Part shown: positions 1-6,542 of the stretch, piece after piece
How positions within the stretch are numbered: the first letter of the stretch is position 1
Layout: each line of letters opens with the position of its first letter
Source: Caldifarciminota bacterium
GTDB lineage: Bacteria; Hydrothermota; UBA3072; B12-G15
Assembly: GCA_021163525.1 (NCBI GenBank)
Contig: JAGGTX010000170.1
Location: 1 to 9,315, forward strand
Reading direction: 5' to 3'
Length of the DNA stretch: 9,315 nucleotides
Notes under the pieces: generated by a model
The model's input: only the letters and a program-made list of their open reading frames with translations
What the model was told of the DNA's origin: nothing
The model's database searches: none
Made by a program: the position numbers and the translations under genes

Positions 1-1
1 T

Positions 2-253
2 ATTCTTGTTGCAAGGTATAAAGGCCTATACAATGGAAAAGTTCAGAGTATTATTGAGAAGTTTCCAGTGAATTTCCGCATTAAAGAAACAACAATAACT
101 ATATATGCAAATGGAAGTGAGATATTCAAAAAGGATGTAAACTTTCAGGATGGCTTTACACTAATAGAGGTCCCGGTGAATGAATCTGGCTATGTAAAAT
201 TTCATATAGAGGGACTGTTCAATTCCTTCCATTATTGGGCATACAGGAAATAA
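2..253 (+). CDS. C-terminal end of an unrecognised protein (5' end outside window)
   Basis: The frame is open from the first complete codon of the window to a TAA at 251-253, giving 83 residues. A GTG at 68 could be read as a start, but the frame is equally coding-like before it (it begins ILVARYKG) and there is no ribosome binding site in front of it, so I treat this as the tail of a longer gene. The sequence alternates short beta-strand-like stretches with charged turns (TTITIYANGSEIFKKD, then VPVNESGYVKFHIEG) and ends in an aromatic-rich tail, HYWAYRK. This suggests a beta-sandwich domain. I see no membrane segment and no motif I can name. It converges on the pilin gene at 283, and the hairpin at 252-276 separates them. 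No function is proposed. Confidence 0.6.
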   Translation: MLVARYKGLYNGKVQSIIEKFPVNFRIKETTITIYANGSEIFKKDVNFQDGFTLIEVPVNESGYVKFHIEGLFNSFHYWAYRK

Positions 254-276
254 AAAAGGGGGGGTGCCCCCCCCTT
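252..276 (-). terminator. Rho-independent terminator of the pilin gene
   Basis: Read on the minus strand, the pilin stop (283-285) is followed after six bases by a hairpin with a 9-bp stem (AAGGGGGGG / CCCCCCCTT), a 3-nt loop (GCA), and six T residues. That is a textbook intrinsic terminator with an unusually pure G/C stem. Read on the plus strand the same hairpin lies directly behind the stop of the convergent gene. It is followed only by TTCTAAAA, so it would stop plus-strand transcription less efficiently. Confidence 0.85.
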
Positions 277-282
277 CTAAAA

Positions 283-690
283 TTACTGACCTGCTGTGAG
301 GGTTAGATTGATAAGAGCGTCTCTACCAGCACCGGTGATACGGTAACTGGTCTGACTTGTGAGGCATACATAACCTACTATACCAGGAATGCTTGTACTC
401 GCATCTGTATTTGTCCATGCAGTTCCATAACCTGTTGCATTGCTGTAAGGATTCTTGTAGTTGGAAGGAAGCTCACTGTTAATAATGGCTGTCCCAGCAG
501 GATATGCACCTGCACTATCCACAGCAATGGCCTCAACCGTGGTCTGCATTGTGTGCATGTTTGCTTGTACCGATGATCTCTTCGCCTTCTCAATCACCTT
601 CACAAAGTTGGGGATCGCGATGGCCGCAAGGATACCAATAATAACAACCACGACCATCAACTCAATCAGTGTGAAACCTCTCTTCTTCAT
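283..690 (-). CDS. Type IV pilin-like / type II pseudopilin-like prepilin (pilin 1)
   Basis: The 135-residue precursor starts MKKRG and continues with the class III signal FTLIE. Prepilin peptidase (PilD type) would cut between G5 and F6, methylate F6, and leave the conserved Glu at mature position 5. A single hydrophobic helix follows (about residues 6-29), running into an amphipathic stretch, EKAKRSSVQANMHTMQ, typical of the pilin alpha1 spine. The C-terminal globular part (about 55-135) is small and rich in Gly, Ser, Thr and Asn. The start is fixed by a strong AAGGAGGTG (695-703) four bases before the ATG. The gene is separated from its paralogue by 137 bp holding its own promoter candidate, and is followed by a strong terminator, so it probably makes an abundant monocistronic transcript. 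Whether it is the major pilin or a type II secretion pseudopilin cannot be told without the assembly genes. Confidence 0.93.
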   Translation of the reverse strand: MKKRGFTLIELMVVVVIIGILAAIAIPNFVKVIEKAKRSSVQANMHTMQTTVEAIAVDSAGAYPAGTAIINSELPSNYKNPYSNATGYGTAWTNTDASTSIPGIVGYVCLTSQTSYRITGAGRDALINLTLTAGQ

Positions 691-740
691 AAAACACCTC
701 CTTTTTTAGGTTTTAATTTCCTTCATCAATTCTTATATTT

Positions 741-755
741 ACAAGTTCTGTTCCA
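741..755 (-). promoter_or_regulatory. Candidate sigma-54 (-24/-12) promoter of pilin 1
   Basis: On the minus strand the sequence reads TGGAAC-AGAAC-TTGT. This matches the TGG of the -24 element and the TTG of the -12 element at exactly the canonical spacing, but ends GT where the consensus has GC. The inferred transcription start near 730 would give a leader of about 40 nt containing the AAGGAGGTG site. The match alone is weak. Support comes from the better match at the same relative place before pilin 2, and from the inverted repeats upstream of both. PilR-dependent sigma-54 control of pilin genes is well known in other bacteria. Confidence 0.5.
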
Positions 756-794
756 GATATAACATCCTTATTCCCAATGACTTTTTTAACATGG

Positions 795-827
795 TTTTTG
801 CAATTTGCAAAAATATTGCAATTTGCA
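795..827. promoter_or_regulatory. Two TTGCA-N3-TGCAA inverted repeats upstream of pilin 1 (candidate activator sites)
   Basis: There is a perfect 19-bp palindrome (with one central base) at 795-813, TTTTTGCAATTTGCAAAAA, and a second 11-bp copy at 817-827 sharing the core TTGCAATTTGCA. Centres are 804 and 822, i.e. 18 bp apart, and about 50 and 68 bp upstream of the -24 element at 753-755. The second copy touches the stop codon of pilin 2 (828-830). The arrangement resembles enhancer sites for a dimeric sigma-54 activator. A weak hairpin in the pilin 2 transcript is the alternative, but there is no G/C in the stem beyond the GC pairs of the core and no following T-tract. Confidence 0.55.
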
Positions 828-1235
828 TCAGAATAATGCCCTTGATGGAGTCAGGGTTAAGTCTATTGCCTCAGTGTCCTTATTAAATCCTGTTATCTGG
901 TAGAGGCTTCTTGAAGAGTAAACATAGTATTCAACAACACCTGGTATATCTTCATCTGCCCTGTTCTGGAGTGCAGGTAATGATTTGTTGTATGGGTTGT
1001 AAACATTCTGTGGCAAAATAGAGATTATCTGTGCTGCATCTGAGGGATATACGAGGCTGTCCGTTCCAAAGAGTTCAACCTCTATCTGCACAGTATGCAT
1101 GTTTGCCATTAATGATGCCACCCTTGCCTTTTCAGTCATTTTTATGTAATTGGCAATTCCTATGGCACTTAAAACCCCTATGATAATGATAACAACCATG
1201 AGTTCAATCAATGTAAAACCCTTTGTTTCTCCCAT
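828..1235 (-). CDS. Type IV pilin-like / type II pseudopilin-like prepilin (pilin 2, paralogue of pilin 1)
   Basis: The 135-residue precursor has the short leader MGETKG followed by FTLIE, so cleavage is predicted between G6 and F7 with Glu at mature position 5. The hydrophobic helix covers about residues 7-30. It is clearly paralogous to pilin 1: both share the stretches EKAR/EKAK, ANMHTVQ/ANMHTMQ, NPY at residues 80-82, IPGVV/IPGIV, and a final ITG...DLTLT/ITG...NLTLT block. The globular face has nevertheless diverged and pilin 2 is more acidic and more aromatic (VEYYVY). GGAGGTG at 1238-1244 fixes the ATG. It lies 83 bp downstream of the DUF2723 gene, with its own promoter candidate in between. 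Two differing pilins may be major and minor subunits of one filament, or alternative subunits. Confidence 0.93.
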   Translation of the reverse strand: MGETKGFTLIELMVVIIIIGVLSAIGIANYIKMTEKARVASLMANMHTVQIEVELFGTDSLVYPSDAAQIISILPQNVYNPYNKSLPALQNRADEDIPGVVEYYVYSSRSLYQITGFNKDTEAIDLTLTPSRALF

Positions 1236-1260
1236 TGCACCTCCATTTTTGTATTTGTCT

Positions 1261-1275
1261 GCAAGAAATATTCCA
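1261..1275 (-). promoter_or_regulatory. Candidate sigma-54 (-24/-12) promoter of pilin 2
   Basis: The minus strand reads TGGAAT-ATTTC-TTGC, followed by A. It has the invariant GG of the -24 element and GC of the -12 element at the canonical spacing, with a complete TTGC. A start near 1249 would leave a very short leader of about 14 nt that still contains the GGAGGTG site at 1238-1244. This is the better of the two -24/-12 matches in the window. Confidence 0.6.
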
Positions 1276-1318
1276 AAAAATTATATTGAAACTCAAGAAA
1301 TTAGATTTTTAAATTTTT

Positions 1319-3127
1319 TTACAGACTTGCAGATTGCAAAAGTATTAAAATATTTTTAAGGGATTCAATCGTATTTGACCTTGTGAAAAAGTGCACTGCG
1401 GCTCCTGAATTGCCCATCTCTGCATGGAAGATACCCGCATCATTGAGCAGGTCAGGTGATGAAAACTCTGTTCTGATTATCCCATTTGAAAGCGCTATTA
1501 ACCCTTCATTTTTTCTTCCCGTATTCATGCAGAAGACATAATAGTAGTGTATTATTTCACCATTGTTCCTGTATCCATTAAAAATTCTGTGCAAGAACTT
1601 GTATCCCTCTTCCATTAATCCATACCCAAGGTAAATACTGCATACACCTGATACATGTTTACTCAGGAATGGTGGAGTGATTAATTTGAGCGCCCAGGAT
1701 ACCTTTTCAGGGGTAAGATTTTTATTGAACCTTATCCACCTTGTAATCAGGAGATAAATCGCATCAGTATCCGTGTAAATGCTTCTTCTCATTGGAATCT
1801 TGGTTTCAGGCCAGAAGACCTTTTCCGGATGTCTCTTATAGAATGGACCATAAGGGTGCACAAAATCATCTTTATGTTTTACGGTTAAACTCTCTGTTTT
1901 GTCCATATTTATGGATAATCCACCGTAGTCAACCTTCACTGAGAACCTTTTTGTTCTCAATGATTCATAGTGAAGAAGGAATGTAAATGTATCACCCGAT
2001 GTTTTCACCACATCACCGTCCTTTATAAATTGGGATACCTCCCTTATAAAAACCGTGCCGGTCCAGTCTGGTTTGAAAAAATTATTATCCTTAGAGATTG
2101 TGATTGAGGAGAACATGGAGAAAACAAGGAAGAGAACCTGAATATATCCCATTATTCCCCTGTTTAATTCAATCCCTGAGATGATTATAATCAGCATGAA
2201 CTGGAAAACAAAGAATGGTGCATTCACATATACAGAGTCATAAACAGGTGGATAGTGCAGAAGAAGGGCGAGTGGGAGGGACATACCAATAAGAAGTGTG
2301 AAAAGAAGAGGTTCTTTTTTTGCCCTGAATATGCACAGGATTAAAAGTGGAAGCAGAAACCATCCGTATTTCACAGTGATAATAAAGTAGATATGTATCT
2401 CTTTCAAAAGCGTGGACAGAGTGAAATCAAAAGAAGGAGACCCTGAATAATATATGTATCTTGTCAGGAGTTTTATCCAGTTAATCAGTGTTGGTCTCCC
2501 CATCCAGTTTACAACGGGTTGATGGAATCCTGAAATCAGAGGGAGGAGGAGAATGGATGTTCCGAGAAGGAATGGGATAAAATAAAATTTTTTCTGCTTG
2601 ATTAGAACAGGGATAAATACCAGAAAAGGTATGAGTAAAACCGGGTGAACACCCAGGGACAGCCCCAGGGCATAGTTTAGAAGGGCGGAATAACCCTTTT
2701 TATAGAGAAAGAGAAGAAGGAGGAAGAAGAAAATGCTTAGGGAATAGACCTCTGTTACTGTGGAATAATTAAGAACCTGCGGGAATAACCCTATATTTGT
2801 TGCAACAAGGAATGAAAGCCAGTAAGGCGCATCAAGCGAAACTGTCTCAAACGCAAGGAGAACAGAGGCAATTCCCGCCAACATTGAAAATAGATTTGTT
2901 CCGAAACCAGGGTTTTCAGGGAATAACAATGTGAAGATTCTTGCAAGCAGTGTCCACAGAGGATATCCCGGTGGGTGGGGTATTCCCATCACCATTGATG
3001 CTGATGTGAGTTCGCCTGCATCCCCTGTTGTTATACCAGGGGATAGTGCAAAGGAATAGATAGAGAAGAATAAAAAGAGGAGTAAAACTCTATATGGCCA
3101 CTTCTTTGTAAATATCCCTGTATCCAT
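1319..3127 (-). CDS. DUF2723-family GT-C membrane protein with TPR-like C-terminal region
   Basis: This 602-residue protein begins with a short basic segment and a membrane helix (about 12-29). Next comes the family signature TTGDAGEL (33-40) and GIPHPPGYPLWTLLAR (from about 48), as in DUF2723 proteins, which belong to the same superfamily as protein O-mannosyltransferases and other GT-C enzymes. The Asp/Glu of GDAGEL sit where GT-C enzymes carry their catalytic acidic residue in the first extracytoplasmic loop. Multiple hydrophobic segments run to about residue 355. A soluble region follows with a GDVVKTSGDTFTF stretch and, near the end, helical pairs such as LLNDAGIFHAEMGN that look TPR-like. 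It likely transfers a sugar or glycan from a polyprenyl carrier outside the membrane; donor and acceptor are unknown. Its ATG lies inside the preceding GT4 gene (38-bp overlap) with no obvious ribosome binding site, so translation is probably coupled. Confidence 0.85.
   Translation of the reverse strand: MDTGIFTKKWPYRVLLLFLFFSIYSFALSPGITTGDAGELTSASMVMGIPHPPGYPLWTLLARIFTLLFPENPGFGTNLFSMLAGIASVLLAFETVSLDAPYWLSFLVATNIGLFPQVLNYSTVTEVYSLSIFFFLLLLFLYKKGYSALLNYALGLSLGVHPVLLIPFLVFIPVLIKQKKFYFIPFLLGTSILLLPLISGFHQPVVNWMGRPTLINWIKLLTRYIYYSGSPSFDFTLSTLLKEIHIYFIITVKYGWFLLPLLILCIFRAKKEPLLFTLLIGMSLPLALLLHYPPVYDSVYVNAPFFVFQFMLIIIISGIELNRGIMGYIQVLFLVFSMFSSITISKDNNFFKPDWTGTVFIREVSQFIKDGDVVKTSGDTFTFLLHYESLRTKRFSVKVDYGGLSINMDKTESLTVKHKDDFVHPYGPFYKRHPEKVFWPETKIPMRRSIYTDTDAIYLLITRWIRFNKNLTPEKVSWALKLITPPFLSKHVSGVCSIYLGYGLMEEGYKFLHRIFNGYRNNGEIIHYYYVFCMNTGRKNEGLIALSNGIIRTEFSSPDLLNDAGIFHAEMGNSGAAVHFFTRSNTIESLKNILILLQSASL
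1327..1339. promoter_or_regulatory. TTGCA-N3-TGCAA inverted repeat upstream of pilin 2 (candidate activator site)
   Basis: TTGCA-GAT-TGCAA is a perfect 5-bp inverted repeat around a 3-base centre, identical in its half-sites to the two copies before pilin 1. Its centre (1333) lies 60 bp upstream of the -24 GG (1273-1274), intermediate between the 50 and 68 bp seen at pilin 1. It overlaps the last codons of the DUF2723 gene (encoding LQSAS), so the coding sequence constrains it too. One copy could be chance; three copies, all before pilin genes, are less likely to be. Confidence 0.5.
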
Positions 3128-4172
3128 TCAGCATGTTTTCCATTGTGTATGTTTTTCTTACCATTTTTTGGGCATTCTTTCCCATTTTAGCACCCACTTC
3201 CGGGTGGTCAATCAGGTGAAGAAGTTTTTGAACATAGCATTTTACATCATCTAAAGGACAAAGAAAACCTGTTTCCCCATCCTGAACAACCTCTGCGTTT
3301 CCGTCAATATTACTCACAACAGATGGAATACCCAGCGACATTGCCTCAAGCAGGGCAAGGGGGAGTCCTTCCCACCTTGATGGCAGGAAGAAAATAGAAA
3401 AATCCTTCATGTATGCATAAGTATTTTCAACCCATCCCGTTAAAATAACCCTTTTTTCACCCCTGAATCGCCTTTTAACACGCTCAAAGAGTGGTCCACC
3501 ACCACAGTAAACAAACTTTACATCCTTTCTTTTTAAGATTTCTTCAACAACATCTGCCCAGAGAAGAGGGTTTTTCTGTGGTTTGAAGTTTGCAACGGTT
3601 CCTATAATAATTTTTCCACTTTTTGAACGGGGTTTCTTTTTAATCTCAACCCCGTTCAGAACAACCCTGTATTGCTTTTCTTCACCAATTTTCCACTTCA
3701 TTGCCTTCATCCTTGTGGTTTCACAGGGGAATATGAGCAGTTCTCTAAACATGGAGGCAAACCTCTCCAGCCATAAATATACCAGATTTACAATGATTGA
3801 ATTGTACGGATGGATGGCAAAACCGTGTGCTGTATGCACAACCCTTACAGATTTCAACCCGGCGGATGCAATTGCACCAATCACACCTGCCTTTGAGCCG
3901 TGGGTATGGAGGACCAGTCCATTATGATTTTTTGAAATGCTTTTCAATACACCTCTAACCCTGAAAATTGCAAGTATATCATTAATGGGTGAAATTTCCC
4001 TTTTCAGTTCTTTAATCATGATATGTCTATTCCCAAATTTTTCTCTGACAACATTAAATAGTTCTCCACCCATTCCTGAGATAATTAAACCATCAAAGTT
4101 TTCAGCAAGGCATATTAGAATCTTCTGTGCACCACCCCTCTCAAGTTTTGCCATCATCTGCACGGTTTTCAT
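3090..4172 (-). CDS. GT4-family (GT-B fold) glycosyltransferase
   Basis: The 360-residue length is normal for a GT4 enzyme. The N-terminal acceptor half has the typical LERGGAQK (10-17) and a THGSKAG motif (90-96), then HTAHGF (113-118). The C-terminal nucleotide-sugar half opens with IGTVANFKPQKNP (about 190-202), contains VYCGGGP (221-227), and carries the E-x7-E motif (E268 and E276) in WEGLPLALLEAMSLGIPSVVS, followed by the GNAEVVQDGETGFL block. No signal or membrane helix is evident, so it acts on the inner face of the membrane. It would add a sugar to the lipid-linked intermediate started by the WecA-like enzyme at 5350-6306. Sugar specificity cannot be read. The start overlaps the preceding stop as ATGA, indicating translational coupling. 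Confidence 0.93.
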   Translation of the reverse strand: MKTVQMMAKLERGGAQKILICLAENFDGLIISGMGGELFNVVREKFGNRHIMIKELKREISPINDILAIFRVRGVLKSISKNHNGLVLHTHGSKAGVIGAIASAGLKSVRVVHTAHGFAIHPYNSIIVNLVYLWLERFASMFRELLIFPCETTRMKAMKWKIGEEKQYRVVLNGVEIKKKPRSKSGKIIIGTVANFKPQKNPLLWADVVEEILKRKDVKFVYCGGGPLFERVKRRFRGEKRVILTGWVENTYAYMKDFSIFFLPSRWEGLPLALLEAMSLGIPSVVSNIDGNAEVVQDGETGFLCPLDDVKCYVQKLLHLIDHPEVGAKMGKNAQKMVRKTYTMENMLNGYRDIYKEVAI

Positions 4173-5353
4173 ACCAGTTCCATCCCCCTCTTTATTGAAT
4201 CACTCATGGTGTTGTACTCCCACCTTGCAAATCTTCCAGAGAGGTGAATTCCTCTTCTTTCAAGTATTCCCTCAATCTCTTTAACAACCGTATCGGTTAC
4301 ATCATCCCTGATGGGATATGCATAGGGGAAGTAAATGGATTTTGTGAAGAGAACTTTACCATCAAGCAACCCTGTGCTTTTGATTGCGTCAATTATTGAC
4401 CTATCTTCAGGGATTTTGTTTCTCACGGGCACTTCAATCCAGATGCTTGAATATCCATTCGGGCTTATTTCTTTGCTTATATTTGTGAAGGAACCCACCC
4501 TGGTGAATGGCAGATTCTTCTGGGCAAAGTATATCCAGTGTGCATTATTTATGAGTTTACCCTTTACACCAAGGAGTAAAATCTTCATACCGACATAATC
4601 AAATGTGTATTCCCCGAATTCTTTAAGAAAGGGTGTGATTTTTATAATCTCAGGGAGTGGTATTGTTAGAAATAGATTCCTGTAGCGGATCCATTTCCCA
4701 TCAATCTTGACCCTTCCATCTCCAACCTCTTCAAGTTTTCCCTTCTTTATCCTGAGCCTCTTCTTTAAAAATCCCTTTATCACCTCTCCAATTCCATATG
4801 GAGGATAGAAGAACACAGGGTTGTAGCCTGTCTGTTTTCTGGCTGTAAAAAGCCTTGTTTCAGGGAAATATCTACCAAGAAAGTATGGTGGAAGTTCTTC
4901 AGGATTTTTGCCCCACATCTTTTTGTTATACCCATAAAGGAATCTATCATAGAGGAATCTGCCTGTCTTTGTTATAAAAAATTCCTTCAGGTTTTCAGGT
5001 GTCTTTCTGCTCCTGAAAATATAGGAGAAGGATGCAAATAATCTCTCATTAAAATTCAACCGGGCAATGTTTGATTGTATTGGATAATTTATAAGCCCTT
5101 TATTCCAGTAAACATAAGCCCTTCTCTCAACCCTGTTCATATTCACCCCAATATCACCTATGAGTGCCTCAACAGATTCATCCATGGAATGGAAGAAGTG
5201 TCCACCAGCATCAAACCTGAATTTGTTTATCCCGTATGTCCTGCACCATCCACCAGGTTCATCCCTTTCAAAGATAATATAATCTTCATCTTTTTTATGC
5301 AGGAGATACCCGATTGTAAGCCCTGATATACCAGCACCTATGATTACATTCAT
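4169..5353 (-). CDS. FAD-dependent oxidoreductase of the UDP-galactopyranose mutase / protoporphyrinogen-oxidase-like group
   Basis: The 394-residue protein starts with a Rossmann dinucleotide-binding fingerprint (MNVIIGAGISG, glycines 6, 8 and 11), an acidic residue ending beta2 (E29 in IIFERDE), then GGWCRT (34-39) and DAGGHFFH (48-55), which contact FAD in this family. LINYPIQSN (88-95), YNKKMWGKNPEEL (142-154) and FYPPYGIGEVIKGF (182-195) recur in FAD enzymes of this type encoded in polysaccharide clusters. The C-terminal GRFARWEYNTMSDSIKRGMEL is the usual FAD-contacting end. The context of a WecA-like enzyme upstream and a GT4 enzyme downstream, both with 4-base ATGA overlaps, points to sugar modification (for example pyranose-furanose interconversion) rather than haem synthesis. 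I cannot confirm true UDP-galactopyranose mutase activity from sequence alone, so the substrate is left open. Confidence 0.85.
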   Translation of the reverse strand: MNVIIGAGISGLTIGYLLHKKDEDYIIFERDEPGGWCRTYGINKFRFDAGGHFFHSMDESVEALIGDIGVNMNRVERRAYVYWNKGLINYPIQSNIARLNFNERLFASFSYIFRSRKTPENLKEFFITKTGRFLYDRFLYGYNKKMWGKNPEELPPYFLGRYFPETRLFTARKQTGYNPVFFYPPYGIGEVIKGFLKKRLRIKKGKLEEVGDGRVKIDGKWIRYRNLFLTIPLPEIIKITPFLKEFGEYTFDYVGMKILLLGVKGKLINNAHWIYFAQKNLPFTRVGSFTNISKEISPNGYSSIWIEVPVRNKIPEDRSIIDAIKSTGLLDGKVLFTKSIYFPYAYPIRDDVTDTVVKEIEGILERRGIHLSGRFARWEYNTMSDSIKRGMELV

Positions 5354-6306
5354 CTTTTATGCAGGATTACCCCGAAAAGGATGAAAATTGTTGTAACAAC
5401 CAAAAGAACAACGATTGCTTCCTTCAGCCCAACTCCGGTAACGATGTAAGAGGCTTCACAAAGAGAAATGGTGATTAGCAGGATGATTGCATCTATCTCA
5501 GGAACACCCAGCCCCTGCTTTTTCAACTTCAGAACAAAGTGGTCAGGTGAACCTCTAAGTGGGTTCTTCCTCCGGGCAATCCTTATAAATACCACATAGA
5601 ATGTATCAAATATAGGGAAGAAAAGAACGAAGATGGGGACAAGAACAGCAACTGGATTTACCATTGAGTAGGATATTTCAAGGGAGACGATTGAGAGAAC
5701 CAGACCAATAACAAGGCTTCCCGTATCACCAAGAAAAATCCTTGCAGGTGGTAGATTGTAAGGTAAAAATCCAAGGATTCCAGCCATAAGTGTTCCTGAA
5801 AGAAGAGCTGATTCCATGTTTCCCGTCTTAAGTGCCAGGAGCATGAATGTTGTGGAACATGTCAGTGCAACACCACCCGAAATGCCGTCCATCACATCAA
5901 TGATGTTGAAGGCATTGGTGATACCCACTATCCAGAGAATTGACAGAACAATGTTTGTCCATTCGGGAATGAAAACAAGCCTTGTCCTTATACCTGAATG
6001 GACAAGGATGCCTGCTACGAGCAGCTGGACAGCAAGTTTTGGATATGGGCTGAGGTGCTTCAGGTCATCAATAAATCCCAGTAGAAAAATAATAATCAGT
6101 GAGATAAGGATAAATGGTGATGTATACAGATTTCTGTTCAAGAGCAGTGCAATGAAAATACCGATGCCACCTAAGAAAGGGACGGGTTCCTTGTGTTCCT
6201 TAATTCCACCTGGTTTGTCAAGCAGGTGAAACCGTTTTCCCAGAAGAATCATGAGGGGTGTTAGTATTGAGGAGATAATAAAGGAGAAAATAAGGGTCAA
6301 TCCCAT
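5350..6306 (-). CDS. WecA/TagO/MraY-type polyprenyl-phosphate sugar-1-phosphate transferase
   Basis: The 318-residue integral membrane enzyme has about ten hydrophobic segments. The signature motifs occur in family order. DKPGGIKEHKEPVPFLGGIGIF (from residue 30) is followed by the Mg-binding LGFIDD (D80, D81). Next come NAFNIIDVMDGISGG (131-145), with the catalytic-type D-x2-D arrangement, and ARIFLGDTGS (188-197). A cytoplasmic RGSPDHFVLKL (251-261) sits where this family has its histidine motif. It should transfer a sugar-1-phosphate (often HexNAc-1-P) from a UDP-sugar to undecaprenyl phosphate, starting a lipid-linked glycan. The sequence more resembles the WecA/TagO branch than MraY, and there are no peptidoglycan genes around it. 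The ATG overlaps the preceding small gene by 10 bp without a clear ribosome binding site. Confidence 0.93.
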   Translation of the reverse strand: MGLTLIFSFIISSILTPLMILLGKRFHLLDKPGGIKEHKEPVPFLGGIGIFIALLLNRNLYTSPFILISLIIIFLLGFIDDLKHLSPYPKLAVQLLVAGILVHSGIRTRLVFIPEWTNIVLSILWIVGITNAFNIIDVMDGISGGVALTCSTTFMLLALKTGNMESALLSGTLMAGILGFLPYNLPPARIFLGDTGSLVIGLVLSIVSLEISYSMVNPVAVLVPIFVLFFPIFDTFYVVFIRIARRKNPLRGSPDHFVLKLKKQGLGVPEIDAIILLITISLCEASYIVTGVGLKEAIVVLLVVTTIFILFGVILHKR

Positions 6307-6542
6307 GAGATGAATTCAATACTATTTTCTGGAAATAAGGAGGCGGCAAGTTTTTTTACCGCCTCCATATCCATTCCTGTCTCAAAGATGGCAGTGTATC
6401 CCTGTTTCTCTTCAAGATTTCCAGCGAACCTTATCATATCAACCTTTACAACAAACCCTTTATCTGTAAATCCCTTCTTTTCAAGATTTTTCAAAAATAC
6501 CCGTGCCTTCCTTCTTTTCTTAAAGAAGGCCATAACCATCAT
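6297..6542 (-). CDS. Small orphan protein between iorB and the glycan genes
   Basis: I do not recognise this 81-residue protein. It opens with a basic segment (MMVMAFFKKRRKARVFLKNLEKKG), continues with a beta-rich middle (GFVVKVDMIRFAGN, then GYTAIFETG) and a helix (MDMEAVKKLAASLF), and ends in a short strand (NSIEFISWD). The pattern could suit a small alpha/beta ferredoxin-like fold, but this is a guess. No cysteines are present, so it is not an iron-sulfur subunit, and there is no membrane helix. It is probably real: its first ATG overlaps the iorB stop (ATGA), its stop lies 10 bp inside the next gene, and no other strand or frame explains the space. Second and third in-frame ATGs (6539 and 6533) are also possible starts. 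Confidence 0.7.
   Translation of the reverse strand: MMVMAFFKKRRKARVFLKNLEKKGFTDKGFVVKVDMIRFAGNLEEKQGYTAIFETGMDMEAVKKLAASLFPENSIEFISWD

Noticed and set aside
283..690. Short Geobacter-type conductive pilin
   Set aside because: Those pilins are truncated to roughly 60 residues with densely spaced aromatics along the helix. This one is 135 residues with a globular domain and sparse aromatics.
1236..1318. Terminator between the DUF2723 gene and pilin 2
   Set aside because: The stretch is AT-rich without a G/C stem. Readthrough from the glycan genes into pilin 2 cannot be excluded, and no hairpin was found.
4169..5353. Protoporphyrinogen oxidase of haem synthesis
   Set aside because: The fold is similar, but there are no haem genes nearby and the gene is coupled to glycan enzymes on both sides; a sugar-directed role fits better.
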